A stretch of DNA of 64,000 nucleotides from Pseudomonadota bacterium (GCA_021325025.1 JAJPHZ010000006.1:1-64000); one strand, 5' to 3'; counted from the first letter of the stretch, positions 34,605 through 44,003 are shown. Numbers and translations are program-made. The notes: generated from the letters alone by a model not told the origin.

Positions 34605-35729
34605 ATGCAAGCGCAGCGACTTATTTCGGCCGATTCGCACGTCAATGAGCCTGCCGACCTGTGGCGGACGCGGCTTGACAGGAAGTTTCGCGACCGCGCG
34701 CCATATATCGCCAGGAACGAAAAGGGTCCGGGCTTTTTGTTCGTGGTGCCGGGCGTGATGGCTACCCAGATCGCGGGCGGATTCGCGGCCGGCAAGAGTG
34801 GCCATGAACTGAGAGAGCACATGTCCAGCGGTTATGAAGCAGCGCGCCCCGGCGGATGGGATCCGGCGGAACGTATCAAGGACCAGGACATCGATGGAGT
34901 ACAGGCGGAGGTCATCTACACAACCCTTGGGGCGCGGCTGTTCGGGCTTCAGGACGCTGAATTTCAAAGCGCCTGCTTTCGCGCCTTCAACGGCTGGTTG
35001 GCCGAATTCTGCGCCTATGATTCGCGCCGCCTGGCCGGGGTTGGGCTGATTCCGCTGGATGACATCGGGGCCGCGGTCAAGGAACTGGAGTGGTGCACCA
35101 AATCAGGGCTGCGCGGCGCCGCGATCTGGGCCGCAACGCCGGAGGACCGGCCGTTCAGCAGCAAAGTCTACGAGCCTTTCTGGCAGGCGGCATCGGCGGC
35201 GGGCCTCCCGCTGTCGCTCCATCTGGCGACCGGCGCCACCTTCTTCGCCCGGCAGCGCACCACCCAGACCCTTGCGCCCGAAGGCTATGTCAACGCCATG
35301 TACGAGGTACCGCGCTCGCTGTGCGCGCTGGTCTACGCCGGGGTGACGGAGCGTTACCCGAAGTTGAAATTCATCTCGGTGGAAAACGACGTCGGTTGGC
35401 TGCCGCATTTCATGTACCGGCTCGACCACGCTTACGAAAAGTACTGGGCGATGATGAGCGAGCCGTTGCCTCATCCTCCCAGCGAGTATCTGCGCCGCCA
35501 GCTCTACGCGACTTTTCAGGACGATCCGGTGGGTCCTGCCACTTATCAGCTTTTCGGCGAAGACAATTACATGTGGGCTTCCGACTATCCGCATTCGGAC
35601 TCGACCTGGCCGAATTCGCGCGCCGTGGTAAGCCGCAACTTCGCCAGTTTGCCCGCCGAAGTCACGCGCAAAATTGTTTGCGGAAACGTTGCGCGGCTGT
35701 ACGATTTCCCCATCGATCGACCCGGCTAG
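34605..35729 (+). CDS. Amidohydrolase family 2, paralog of the 2398 gene
   Basis: A 374-residue TIM-barrel protein closely resembling the product of 2398-3519. It has SADSHVNEPADLW at the N-terminus, LSLHLATGATF in the barrel and MWASDYPHSDSTWPNS at the end, with the metal-site residues retained. The ATG at 34605 is preferred over an in-frame start at 34557 because GGAG lies at good spacing and because it starts exactly like its paralog. It sits between the D-aminoacylase-like gene and a P450. The function is presumably hydrolysis or decarboxylation of a related intermediate. Confidence 0.85.
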   Translation: MQAQRLISADSHVNEPADLWRTRLDRKFRDRAPYIARNEKGPGFLFVVPGVMATQIAGGFAAGKSGHELREHMSSGYEAARPGGWDPAERIKDQDIDGVQAEVIYTTLGARLFGLQDAEFQSACFRAFNGWLAEFCAYDSRRLAGVGLIPLDDIGAAVKELEWCTKSGLRGAAIWAATPEDRPFSSKVYEPFWQAASAAGLPLSLHLATGATFFARQRTTQTLAPEGYVNAMYEVPRSLCALVYAGVTERYPKLKFISVENDVGWLPHFMYRLDHAYEKYWAMMSEPLPHPPSEYLRRQLYATFQDDPVGPATYQLFGEDNYMWASDYPHSDSTWPNSRAVVSRNFASLPAEVTRKIVCGNVARLYDFPIDRPG

Positions 35730-35759
35730 GGCGCGTCCGGCGACAGAAAGCGGATTCAG

Positions 35760-36977
35760 ATGGCAGAGCCTCCGGTTATTGATCTGCTCAGCGTGGCCTC
35801 GTTCGCCAACGGTCAGCCGCATGGGCAATTTCGCTGGCTGCGGCGCAATGCTCCCGTCTATTGGCATCCCGAGCCCCGCGGGGGCGGCTTCTGGGCCGTG
35901 ACCCGCTACCACGATGTGCGCACGGTCGGCCGCGATCCGGCTACCTATTCGTCGTTCAAGGGCGGGGTTTTGATCGACGACCCGTCGGGACCGGCGTTGG
36001 CGGCCTCGCGCAACATGATGCTCATGATGGACCCGCCGCAGCACACCCGCTACCGCCAGTTGGTCAGCCGCCAGTTCACGCCGCACAATGTGCAAGGCCT
36101 GCGACCGCGCATCGACCATCTGGCTGCAAGGATCATCGACCGGGTGAGCGCGCGCGGCGAATGCGACCTGGTGCGCGACATCGCCGGCGAGCTGCCCTCC
36201 TACGTGATCGCGGACCTGATGGGTATCCCCCTGGAGGACGGCCGCAGGCTGTACGAGTTGACGGAAAAGATGCATGCGGCGGAAGAGGCGGTCGGGCAGG
36301 AGGAACGCAACATCGCGTCGATGGAGATGCTCAACTATGCAATGGGTGTGGCGGAGCACAAGCGCAAGCATCCCGGCTCCGATTTGGCAACTCAGCTTCT
36401 CAATTCGCACATTGACGGCGACCGGCTGACTCCCGCCGAATACGGTCTGTTCTTCATGCTGCTGATCAACGCCGGCGGCGACACCACACGCAATCTGCTT
36501 GCCGCCGGGATGCTTGCCCTGTTCGAAAATCCCGAGCAGCGGCGGCGGTTGCAGGCAGACCTGGAGGCGCTGCTGCCCGGCGCGGTTGAAGAGATGCTGC
36601 GCTACGTAAGTCCGGTCGTCTACATGCGGCGTACAGCGACCTGCGACACGCAATTAGGTGGAATGAAGATCCGCGCCGGGGACAAGGTGGTGATGTACTA
36701 CGGTTCGGCCAATCGCGACGAGACCATCTTCGCCAACCCCGATCGATTCGACATCGCACGCACGCCCAACGAGCACATCGCGTTCGGCGGCGGCGGTGCG
36801 CACTTCTGCCTGGGTGCGCATCTGGCGCGGCTGGAAATCCGGGTGATGCTGCGGGAAATCTTCACGCGCCTGCCCGACATTCAACCCGCGGGCCCGCCGC
36901 AATGGCTGGCGTCAAACTTTATTTCCGGCCTGACCCGGCTGCCGGTGAAGTACAGCGCGCACGCGCCGTTGCAATAA
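35760..36977 (+). CDS. Cytochrome P450
   Basis: A 405-residue soluble P450. The heme-binding loop is AFGGGGAHFCLGAHLAR with the thiolate Cys350. The I-helix oxygen-activation motif is NAGGDTTRN, and the K-helix E-x-x-R is in EEMLRY. WAVTRYHDVRTVGRDPATYSS and FDIARTPNEH resemble actinobacterial CYP124/125/142-type sterol and lipid hydroxylases, but substrate class cannot be fixed from this. No ferredoxin or ferredoxin reductase gene is nearby. It is the last plus-strand gene before a convergent alcohol dehydrogenase. Confidence 0.93.
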   Translation: MAEPPVIDLLSVASFANGQPHGQFRWLRRNAPVYWHPEPRGGGFWAVTRYHDVRTVGRDPATYSSFKGGVLIDDPSGPALAASRNMMLMMDPPQHTRYRQLVSRQFTPHNVQGLRPRIDHLAARIIDRVSARGECDLVRDIAGELPSYVIADLMGIPLEDGRRLYELTEKMHAAEEAVGQEERNIASMEMLNYAMGVAEHKRKHPGSDLATQLLNSHIDGDRLTPAEYGLFFMLLINAGGDTTRNLLAAGMLALFENPEQRRRLQADLEALLPGAVEEMLRYVSPVVYMRRTATCDTQLGGMKIRAGDKVVMYYGSANRDETIFANPDRFDIARTPNEHIAFGGGGAHFCLGAHLARLEIRVMLREIFTRLPDIQPAGPPQWLASNFISGLTRLPVKYSAHAPLQ

Positions 36978-37069
36978 GGAGCCGCTGTGCATCCGCCGGT
37001 CCACGCGACGCGCGCCCCGCTGTCCGGCGCGGGCGCAGGGCTGCGGCAATCCGGGTCGAATGACATAAA

Positions 37070-38167
37070 TCAGTTCGGTATCAGCACCGTGCGCACCACC
37101 TCGCCCTTTTCCATCGCGCGGAAGGCGTTGTCGAGATCCTCGAGCTTGCCGTGCCGGCTGACCATGTCGTCGAGATTGAGCAGGCCGCGCCGGTAGAGAT
37201 TGACGATATAGCGCTGGTCGAGCGCGCCGACGGAGTAGAGCAGATGATGACCCTGGATTCTGCGCTCGCCGCTGATTACGAAGTAGGCGTTGACCTTCAG
37301 GTCGTCGGCGTCGGGCGTCACTCCGATGAGCGTTGCGGTTCCGCGCGGCATCAGGCATCGAATCGCCTGCTCGATGGTCTTGACGTTGCCAAGCGCTTCG
37401 AATGAATACTCGACGCCGCCGTCGCTCAACTCCAGGATTGCCTGGACCGGATCGACCTTGGCGGCGTTAACCGTATGGGTCGCGCCGAATTTTTTGGCTG
37501 TCTCCAGCTTGCTGTCGACGATGTCCACCGCGATTATCTGGCCCGCGCCGGCGATGCGTGCGCCCTGGATTGCGGAGGAACCCACGCCGCCCGAGCCAAT
37601 CACGGCGACACTCGCACCCGGCGGCACCTTGGCGGTGCGCAGCACCGCGCCCAGCCCGGTGGTGACGCCGCATCCGATCAGCGCCATCCGATCCAGCGGC
37701 AGGTCGTTGTCGATCTTGACCAGGCTGAGTTCGTCGGTCAGCGACATCTGCGCGAAGCCGACCGAGATGCCGCCGATGCCGCGAATTGGCTTGCCCTTCC
37801 AGGTGAGGGCGGGCTTGTCGTTGGGTCCGCGGGTGGAGGTGAATTTGTTCAGGCACATGTAGGTGCGGTTGGCGCGGCAGTTCTTGCATCGCCCGCAAAA
37901 GCGCAGCCCGCCGCCGGCGATTACGTGATCGCCCGGCTGCACGGTGGTCACCTCGGGTCCGACCTCTTCGACCACTCCGGCCACCTCATGCCCCAGGATC
38001 ATCGGCGGCGCGAAGACCGCGCGATGCCCTGACCAGATCACGTGATCGCTGTGGCAGACGCCGCTGGCCATTATCCGGACCAGGACTTCGGTTCCCCTGG
38101 GATGATCGATTTCGACATCCTCGATGGTGTGAGGCTGCAAGGGAGCATGGTAAACGGCCGCTTTCAT
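37070..38167 (-). CDS. Zinc-dependent medium-chain alcohol dehydrogenase
   Basis: A 365-residue MDR enzyme. Catalytic zinc ligands are C38 (GVCHSD), H60 with E61 (LGHE) and the later Cys in IGCGVTTGLGA. The structural zinc is held by four cysteines in CGRCKNC followed by CL. The NAD loop is VIGSGGVGSSA followed by VDIVDSK. The architecture fits class III-like or NDMA-dependent alcohol dehydrogenases. The ATG at 38167 follows GAGGAGGAAAG, which beats an in-frame ATG at 38209. It converges with the P450 and probably oxidises the alcohol a hydroxylase would make. Confidence 0.9.
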   Translation of the reverse strand: MKAAVYHAPLQPHTIEDVEIDHPRGTEVLVRIMASGVCHSDHVIWSGHRAVFAPPMILGHEVAGVVEEVGPEVTTVQPGDHVIAGGGLRFCGRCKNCRANRTYMCLNKFTSTRGPNDKPALTWKGKPIRGIGGISVGFAQMSLTDELSLVKIDNDLPLDRMALIGCGVTTGLGAVLRTAKVPPGASVAVIGSGGVGSSAIQGARIAGAGQIIAVDIVDSKLETAKKFGATHTVNAAKVDPVQAILELSDGGVEYSFEALGNVKTIEQAIRCLMPRGTATLIGVTPDADDLKVNAYFVISGERRIQGHHLLYSVGALDQRYIVNLYRRGLLNLDDMVSRHGKLEDLDNAFRAMEKGEVVRTVLIPN

Positions 38168-38248
38168 CGCGCTTTCCTCCTCGGGGCATTCAATCCGGTC
38201 TATTGTCATACCGCAGCCGCAGCATGCGGTCTATCAGCGCACCGCCCT

Positions 38249-38610
38249 TCAGCCGGGCTGCTTGAACGGCAGGATGCTTTCGGCGATCGATTCGTCCAGC
38301 GCCTCATAGTCATGGTATCCGATTAACTGGTAGAGTTGGGTGCGGGGCTGCATCCGAGCCAGCATTGCCGCTGTGCCGCCTTCCCGTGCCGTCGAGCGAT
38401 ACAACTCCTCGACCGCCCGCCCGCGCCGCCACGCGCAATGCGGAATACCGGCCAGATCACAATCTTGAAGCCGAACTAGTCGAACTGTCATCCAATTCGC
38501 GCACCGCGCGCATCACATTGAGGGTTGCGCCGAAGCCGGTGCCGGCATCGACGATCAGCGGCAGTCTGGTGGGTAAACAGGCATAGCTCCTCGAAATGTT
38601 GCACACGGTG
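38249..38610 (-). pseudogene. Decayed isocitrate lyase/PEP-mutase-family gene
   Basis: Read on the minus strand, one frame gives LPLIVDAGTGFGATLNVMR followed by AVREL (from about 38564), the metal-binding core of the isocitrate lyase/PEP-mutase family (normally D-A-D-T-G-F-G). It then runs into sequence ending at a stop. A second frame (38491-38249) gives the family's C-terminus, with LARMQPRTQLYQLIGYHDYE then ALDESIAESILPF. Only about 330 bases separate pieces normally some 200 residues apart, and upstream HRVQHFEELCLF fits in a third frame. So the gene has lost its N-terminus and middle and is frameshifted. A small intact protein of 80 residues is the alternative reading. Confidence 0.6.
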
Positions 38611-38644
38611 CGCGGTTTTCGCCATCATTGGCGTCAGACGAACC

Positions 38645-38929
38645 GTGAAGCGAGGCTTGGCGAAGACCACGACCCGGAGCCGGCTGTGGGCCGCGGCTGC
38701 GGTGGGGACAGTGATGGCGGGATGCGACCCGGTGATCGACGTCGCGGGCGCCAACTTTCCGGCCTGGTTGTTGTGCCTGCTGGTGGGTGCGATGCTGGCC
38801 GGGATCATGCGGCCGGTGCTGATTTTCGCGCGGCTCGACCCCTACCTGGGACCCGCACCCCTCATTTACGCCAGCCTCGCGATAATGTTCGCGCTGATTG
38901 CATGGCTGATGTTCTTCAACCGGATTTGA
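38645..38929 (+). CDS. YtcA-like small membrane lipoprotein
   Basis: A 94-residue protein. GTG 38645 gives VKRGLAKTTTRSRLW, a hydrophobic signal and the lipobox VMAGC, then DPVIDVAGANFPAWL, LDPYLGPAPLIYASL and two membrane helices. This is the length and layout of YtcA, which in E. coli lies just before mdtN-mdtO-mdtP. Here it is followed after four bases by the MdtN-like HlyD gene. The start is uncertain: a TTG at 38657 is also possible. The role is unknown; it is probably an accessory of the efflux pump. Confidence 0.72.
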   Translation: MKRGLAKTTTRSRLWAAAAVGTVMAGCDPVIDVAGANFPAWLLCLLVGAMLAGIMRPVLIFARLDPYLGPAPLIYASLAIMFALIAWLMFFNRI

Positions 38930-38933
38930 ACCG

Positions 38934-39974
38934 ATGGCCGTAAAGCCGCGCGCCCTGCGCCGCGACCCCTTGATGCTGCGCGTTGCGGGCCGCCTGCTGG
39001 GTATATCGATTGTTGCGGTTACACTGGCGCTCGGCGTGCACGTGGCGCAGCTTTATTACTTCTTTCCCCAGACCGACGACGCCTATGTGCGCGCCAACGT
39101 GGTGCATATCGCACCGCACGTAAGCGGCCCCATCACCGAGCTGCCCATCCAGGACAACCAGCACGTGCGCAGGGGCGACTTGCTGTTCGTGGTCGATCCG
39201 CGGCCGTATCAGGCGGCGCTGGCGATGGCACAGGCCCGGCTGGACCTGACCAACCTGGAGATCAAGGCGCTGGACAACGCGATCGATGCCGCCAAGGCGC
39301 GCCAGGCGCAGTTGGAAGCCGACGCCCGTTATGACCAGCAGTATCTCGCCCGTCTGTTGCCGCTGCTCAAGGAGCAGTTTGTCACCGCCGATGAGGTCTA
39401 CAACGCGCGCACCAAACTGGCCGCCGCCGAGGCCGCGGTGGCCAACGCCCGCAACGAAGTTTTGAAGGCGCAAAACCAGCTCGGTCAGTACGGCGACATC
39501 AACGCCCGGCGCAAAGCCGCCGAGGCCGCCGTGTACGACGCGAAACTCAATGTCGGCTATTGCTACGTGCGGGCGCCGTTTGACGCCTACGTCACCAATC
39601 TCAATATCGCGGTAGGCGAATACGCCAACCAGGGTCGCCAGGTGCTGAGCCTGGTCGATAACCGCACGTGGTACGTGATGGCGAACTTCCGCGAAAATTT
39701 TCTCTCCCGCATCCAGCCCGGGATGAAGGCGCGGGTCTACCTCATCAGCTACCGCAACCATCGCTTCCGCGGCGTCGTGCAAGGCGTGGGCTGGGCGCTG
39801 TTCCAGGAAAACGGTGCCACCGTCGACGGCCTGGCGCGGGTCGCGCCGACGCTTAACTGGGTGCGCCTGTCACAGCGCTTCCCGGTGCGAATCACGCTTG
39901 AGGAGCGCGACCCCGGCCGCCCCTTCCGCATGGGCGAGACGGCCGTGGTAACTATCCAGGGGTTTCAGCCCTGA
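38934..39974 (+). CDS. HlyD-family membrane fusion protein, MdtN-like
   Basis: A 346-residue periplasmic adaptor. It has one N-terminal membrane helix (about residues 18-40), then QTDDAYVRANVVHIAPHVSG (first lipoyl half), a long alpha-hairpin rich in Ala, Gln and Glu (about 90-210), and VRAPFDAYVTNLNIAVGEY (second half), ending with MGETAVVTIQG. This is the EmrA/MdtN layout. It would link the FUSC inner-membrane protein at 41784 to the outer-membrane factor at 40102. Four bases separate it from the YtcA-like gene, so the two are surely translated together. Confidence 0.9.
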   Translation: MAVKPRALRRDPLMLRVAGRLLGISIVAVTLALGVHVAQLYYFFPQTDDAYVRANVVHIAPHVSGPITELPIQDNQHVRRGDLLFVVDPRPYQAALAMAQARLDLTNLEIKALDNAIDAAKARQAQLEADARYDQQYLARLLPLLKEQFVTADEVYNARTKLAAAEAAVANARNEVLKAQNQLGQYGDINARRKAAEAAVYDAKLNVGYCYVRAPFDAYVTNLNIAVGEYANQGRQVLSLVDNRTWYVMANFRENFLSRIQPGMKARVYLISYRNHRFRGVVQGVGWALFQENGATVDGLARVAPTLNWVRLSQRFPVRITLEERDPGRPFRMGETAVVTIQGFQP

Positions 39975-40101
39975 ACGCGGGAAATTCAATCGCCGATGGT
40001 TCGGAATGACGTGGCCACAAATGCATGAACTCGCAGGAACGGCTCACCAACCGCCAGGTGCCGGAACAGTCTTCATTCGGGCTGTTCTCCTGGGACTGGA
40101 T

Positions 40102-41610
40102 TTACGGGCGAGCCTGTTCGGGCACGGCGCCGATTGCATAAGATAGCGACGCGGCCGAGATCAGCACTTCGGCCTTGCTTTGAATCAGCGCGTAGCGCGC
40201 ACCGGCCAGATCGCGCTCGGCCGATAGCAAATCCAGGATCGAAGCGAGACCATGCTGATACGAGCGCAGATTGGAATCATAGGACGATTGCGAGGCTTTG
40301 AGCAGTGCGGCGGCATATTGGTACTTCTTGAGCGCGGTCGAAAAAGTGAAGTAAGCACTCCACACTTGGCCGACCAGGTCCAGTTCCTGGCTGCGCAGCG
40401 CCTCGCGCGCGGCCTCGCGCTGCGCCTGCGCTTTCCGGATCGAATTGAGCCGGTCAAATCCGGTGAAAATGTCCCACCTCAGCGTGACCAGCGCGGCATA
40501 TTCGGGCACACCCGAGTAAAAGGTCATGGTCGGTGGATTGGACAGATTGTAGTTGAAACCATGAAATCCGTAGTAGGCAGTTCCGTCGATGGTCGGATAC
40601 AGTGAGGCCCGGGCGGCGTCGACCTGCGCTTTGGCGGCGCGCAGCACGGCGACTTTAGCCGCCAGATCCGGCCGCTGATCGATCGCCGTCGCGATCAACT
40701 TGTCCATTGATTCCCCCAACGCCTTGGGAATAGGGCGTCCTTCCAGGCTTTCGACCTCGGGCGCCTGATTGGCCTCCACGCCCACGGCAACGGCGAGCCG
40801 CGCCTGCGCGTCGCTGACCGCCAGACGGGCGCTTTGCAATTCGTACTCGGCTTGCGCCTCGCGCTGTTCGGAGAGTAGAACCTGGGGCTTGGTGGCGAGT
40901 CCGACCTCGAGCCGCCGATGCGCCGCAATGCGATCCGTGCGCGCCATCTTGAGGATCGCTTCAGCGGAGCTAACGTCGGCCTTGGCAGCGGCCAGCGTGT
41001 AGTAGGCTTGCTCGACGTTGAAGACGACTTCCTGGACCTTGTGGTTGAACAGGAAATTGGCTGCCAGCAGCTCTTCGTGCGCCGAGCGGGCGGCGGCGGC
41101 GCGGCGGCCGAAGTCGAGCAGCAGGTAGTTGACCGACAGCAGATTGCGGCTCTGCCAGCTCTTTTGTACTCCCCAATGCTTGGGCACGAGGTCGGCGATG
41201 CGGCGGTAGCCACTCTCACTGTCAAGGTTGACCCAGGGGTAATAGGGGGCCTGGGAACGGCCAAACTCAGCGGCGGCCGCACGCGCCTGCTCCCAGGTGC
41301 GGCGGGTTTCGGGGTTGCGCCGCAGCGCTATCTCCACCAATTCCGGCAATGTGTACTTGCGGCCCTGCTCGACGGCTTCGGGTTGCGCAATCGGGCCCAG
41401 TTCTGCGGCCAAATCCAGGCTGCCTGCCCGCTGCTCACCCCGCGGCGCCCATTCGCGGGCCGCGCCCGGCGGCGCATAAGCGTCGGGATCGATCTCCGGC
41501 CGGCCCTGCATCGTGGCGCATCCAGCCAGCAGCGCGGCTGCAATCAGGGCGGGCAGGAGCGAGAAGGGCTGCATGCGTATCGTGAGGTTGTTGTTCGACT
41601 GATTCATCAT
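40102..41610 (-). CDS. TolC-type outer-membrane efflux lipoprotein, MdtP-like
   Basis: A 502-residue outer-membrane factor. The signal peptide ends in the lipobox LLAGC (Cys near residue 31), and the two OEP repeats are visible: LPELVEIALRRNPETRRTW, then a long helical stretch, and a second AGARYALIQSKAEVL-type repeat near the end. Tandem ATG codons at 41610 and 41607 follow GGTGAG; in-frame upstream starts would place 48 non-signal-like residues before the lipobox. It converges with the HlyD gene and is divergent from the FUSC gene, so the three pump parts are in two or more transcripts. Confidence 0.88.
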   Translation of the reverse strand: MMNQSNNNLTIRMQPFSLLPALIAAALLAGCATMQGRPEIDPDAYAPPGAAREWAPRGEQRAGSLDLAAELGPIAQPEAVEQGRKYTLPELVEIALRRNPETRRTWEQARAAAAEFGRSQAPYYPWVNLDSESGYRRIADLVPKHWGVQKSWQSRNLLSVNYLLLDFGRRAAAARSAHEELLAANFLFNHKVQEVVFNVEQAYYTLAAAKADVSSAEAILKMARTDRIAAHRRLEVGLATKPQVLLSEQREAQAEYELQSARLAVSDAQARLAVAVGVEANQAPEVESLEGRPIPKALGESMDKLIATAIDQRPDLAAKVAVLRAAKAQVDAARASLYPTIDGTAYYGFHGFNYNLSNPPTMTFYSGVPEYAALVTLRWDIFTGFDRLNSIRKAQAQREAAREALRSQELDLVGQVWSAYFTFSTALKKYQYAAALLKASQSSYDSNLRSYQHGLASILDLLSAERDLAGARYALIQSKAEVLISAASLSYAIGAVPEQARP

Positions 41611-41783
41611 CGGCTCACCGAACTGCAACAAGAACCGGCATCGGGCCGGCGCTCCGCATTGAAACGACTCGAAACAAGGGGTTTGCGCGCGATTGGCTTG
41701 CACGTGGAATCCGGTTTCCTCAGAATACTGCTGCCTTCTTTGGCGAGCTGGCAAGCATTGGCTGGTTCGCCCGCAGGTTCGCG

Positions 41784-44003
41784 TTGAACAGTCCGTCTTC
41801 CGCAGGCGCGCCGCTCCAGAAATCTTCCGATGCAGCCCGCAGTACAGTAGGCGGCACCGCCGAACTGGCCAAAACGCTGCGTGCGCTGGCCGCCGAGATG
41901 GAAGCGACGCCGCAGCGATGGCGCCGCGCCGCGCGGATCGCGCTCATCACCGCGCTGGGCGCGGGTGTCACCGCCGCTTTACAGATCTCCAACGCGCTCG
42001 GGCTTACACTGCTGTTCAATTTCGGCGCACCCGAGATGGCGCCGAGCTTCAGGGCCGCCTGCCGGTTCCTGGCCGGCGCCGCGCTCTGCCAGGCGGCCGG
42101 TTTGGCGCTGGCGGGTGCGATGGCCGACTCAGCGATTCCGCATCTGACAATTTTCGCCGCGCTTTCCCTGGTAAGCGGCTATCTGATCTATGCCGACCCA
42201 CGTGTCGGGCGGCTGTGGGTTTGGGTCCAGGTCCCGGTTCTAACCGCCTTCTACCTGGTAGTCTTCGACCCCGGCGGCTTCGGCTGGACCGACGTACAAG
42301 CATTTGGCGCGGTGGCGGTTGCGGTGGCAATTCTTTATGTGAGCAACACGCTGCTATGGCCGCGCTCGGCGGCCGAGGTGTTGTCCGAGTCGTTGGCGGA
42401 TACAGTGGATCGCTCGCGCCGACGGCTTGGCGTTCTACTCAATATCTGGATGGGAGTGGATGGGCTGACACCAGCGGACGACCGTCCGGTTGCGTCCAAG
42501 CTCGGCTACCATCTGACGCTGCTGGGCCCAGCCGCTCATGACGGGACGGGTCCGCACGCGCTCGAGAGTCTGCTATCAGCGATGATGACAGCGGAGCGGA
42601 TTCACAACGAAGTCGAACGCATCGCGGACCTGGTGAATGCTGAGGCTGGGGAGGAGCCGGACGAAGGGCGACGTGAGGCGGTGCGTCGGGCCGGGCAGGC
42701 GCTGGATGAGATGCTGGAGTGGTATGCGGCGGAGCTGGGGCAGGGGGTGGGGAGGCGGGGCCGGGATGCGCACGGCGGCGGGGGCGTGGCGCAAGACCGC
42801 GCCCTCGGCGCGGCCCCGCGTCCCACCCCCATCCTCTCCCGCCTCCACAACATCGCTGCACTGCTCGAACTCCATCCCGCCGACGCACCGCTCCTCCCTG
42901 CCGATGCTGCACAGGCGGGCGACGGCCCCAACAACGACCAATCGGTCCGGTCCGCGGATTCGCCCCCGATTGTAGCCGAAGGCTCCGATACGCAGGTGCC
43001 AGCCCTGCCAGAGCGTCCACGTTTCAACCCGTTCCTGATTCGTTACACGCTCCGGCACACGATCGCGATGGTAGTGGCCTTCATCTGCGGGCTGTTCGCC
43101 AACAATCCGGCGATGCATGCGGCGTTGTGGCTGTTGATGATCGGCGGACCGCCCAGCCACGGCGCCACCGTGCGCAAGTTTACCATTCGGGCGATCGGCG
43201 CGGCCCTCGCGCTGGTCCTTGCCGCGTTGGGCACGATCCTGCTTGCTCCCAACGGCACGACCGTGTCGTCTTACATGGTTGCGATATTCGCCGGATCGCT
43301 GCTGATGGCATATATCGGACAGGGGGGCGGTCTGCTGTCGTTCCTTTCCATCGGCGGCACGGCCTTCGTCATCGCCTTTAGCGGCCCCGGGCCGCGCAAC
43401 GACGCCTTCGCCTCGATATGGACCATTTGGGGTATCAGCTTCGGGATGCTGATTCGGGCAGTCGTGTCGCTCATCTGGCGCGAACGGCCCCGGCGTACGT
43501 TGGTCGAAGAATTCCAGCCGCCGCTCGAGGCCTTGACGGTGCTTGCCTCGACAGCCCATCGCGGCCATCTCAGCGCGGTGCAAGTCGGCCAAGCGCAAAT
43601 GGTTCTGATCGATGGCATCCGTGAGATGCTGGGCGTGGCCGCCGACGCGCAACTGGAAGGGCGCGGTGCCGGAATCGACGCCGCCAATCTGGTGGACGCG
43701 CTCGATACTTTGCGCCGGGTTGGCCTCCTGCTTGCCCGGCAGGCGTGCAACGTGCCGAATACCCAACCGCCGGACAGCCTATCGCTGCGGGCCGCCCTTC
43801 ACGCGCGCTTTGCGGACTGGCTTGAGTCGCTGCGTGTGCAGAACGCTGACGGTGTGCCCAGCCTGGCGCCGCTGCGCGAGATGGTGCTCAACTGCGATGC
43901 GCCGGCTCTCGCCCCATGGGCGGCGGCGGGCGGAGAGGAAGGCCACCTGCTGGAGTTGGTGCGCACGCTGGAAGAGCAGCTCAAGACCGTGTCGGTCTAT
44001 TGA
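41784..44003 (+). CDS. FUSC-family inner-membrane efflux protein, MdtO-like
   Basis: A 739-residue protein with two membrane blocks of several helices (about residues 45-190 and 425-570), each followed by a cytoplasmic part. This is the FUSC/aromatic-acid-exporter arrangement seen in MdtO and AaeB. The linker after the first block contains a low-complexity stretch rich in Gly, Arg and Ala. The start is TTG 41784 with no strong ribosome-binding site. Divergent from the outer-membrane factor with 173 bases between them. MdtO is reported to act in export of sulfonamide-like or aromatic compounds with MdtN and MdtP; an aromatic substrate here is inference. Confidence 0.82.
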   Translation: MNSPSSAGAPLQKSSDAARSTVGGTAELAKTLRALAAEMEATPQRWRRAARIALITALGAGVTAALQISNALGLTLLFNFGAPEMAPSFRAACRFLAGAALCQAAGLALAGAMADSAIPHLTIFAALSLVSGYLIYADPRVGRLWVWVQVPVLTAFYLVVFDPGGFGWTDVQAFGAVAVAVAILYVSNTLLWPRSAAEVLSESLADTVDRSRRRLGVLLNIWMGVDGLTPADDRPVASKLGYHLTLLGPAAHDGTGPHALESLLSAMMTAERIHNEVERIADLVNAEAGEEPDEGRREAVRRAGQALDEMLEWYAAELGQGVGRRGRDAHGGGGVAQDRALGAAPRPTPILSRLHNIAALLELHPADAPLLPADAAQAGDGPNNDQSVRSADSPPIVAEGSDTQVPALPERPRFNPFLIRYTLRHTIAMVVAFICGLFANNPAMHAALWLLMIGGPPSHGATVRKFTIRAIGAALALVLAALGTILLAPNGTTVSSYMVAIFAGSLLMAYIGQGGGLLSFLSIGGTAFVIAFSGPGPRNDAFASIWTIWGISFGMLIRAVVSLIWRERPRRTLVEEFQPPLEALTVLASTAHRGHLSAVQVGQAQMVLIDGIREMLGVAADAQLEGRGAGIDAANLVDALDTLRRVGLLLARQACNVPNTQPPDSLSLRAALHARFADWLESLRVQNADGVPSLAPLREMVLNCDAPALAPWAAAGGEEGHLLELVRTLEEQLKTVSVY

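Noticed and set aside
35103..36653. 516-residue open frame on the minus strand.
   Set aside because: Antisense to the amidohydrolase and P450 with complete active-site motifs. No domain is visible in the antisense reading.
36987..37196. GTG frame after the P450 with AAGGAG upstream.
   Set aside because: Mostly antisense to the alcohol dehydrogenase C-terminus, with a low-complexity Ser/Arg-rich product and no domain.
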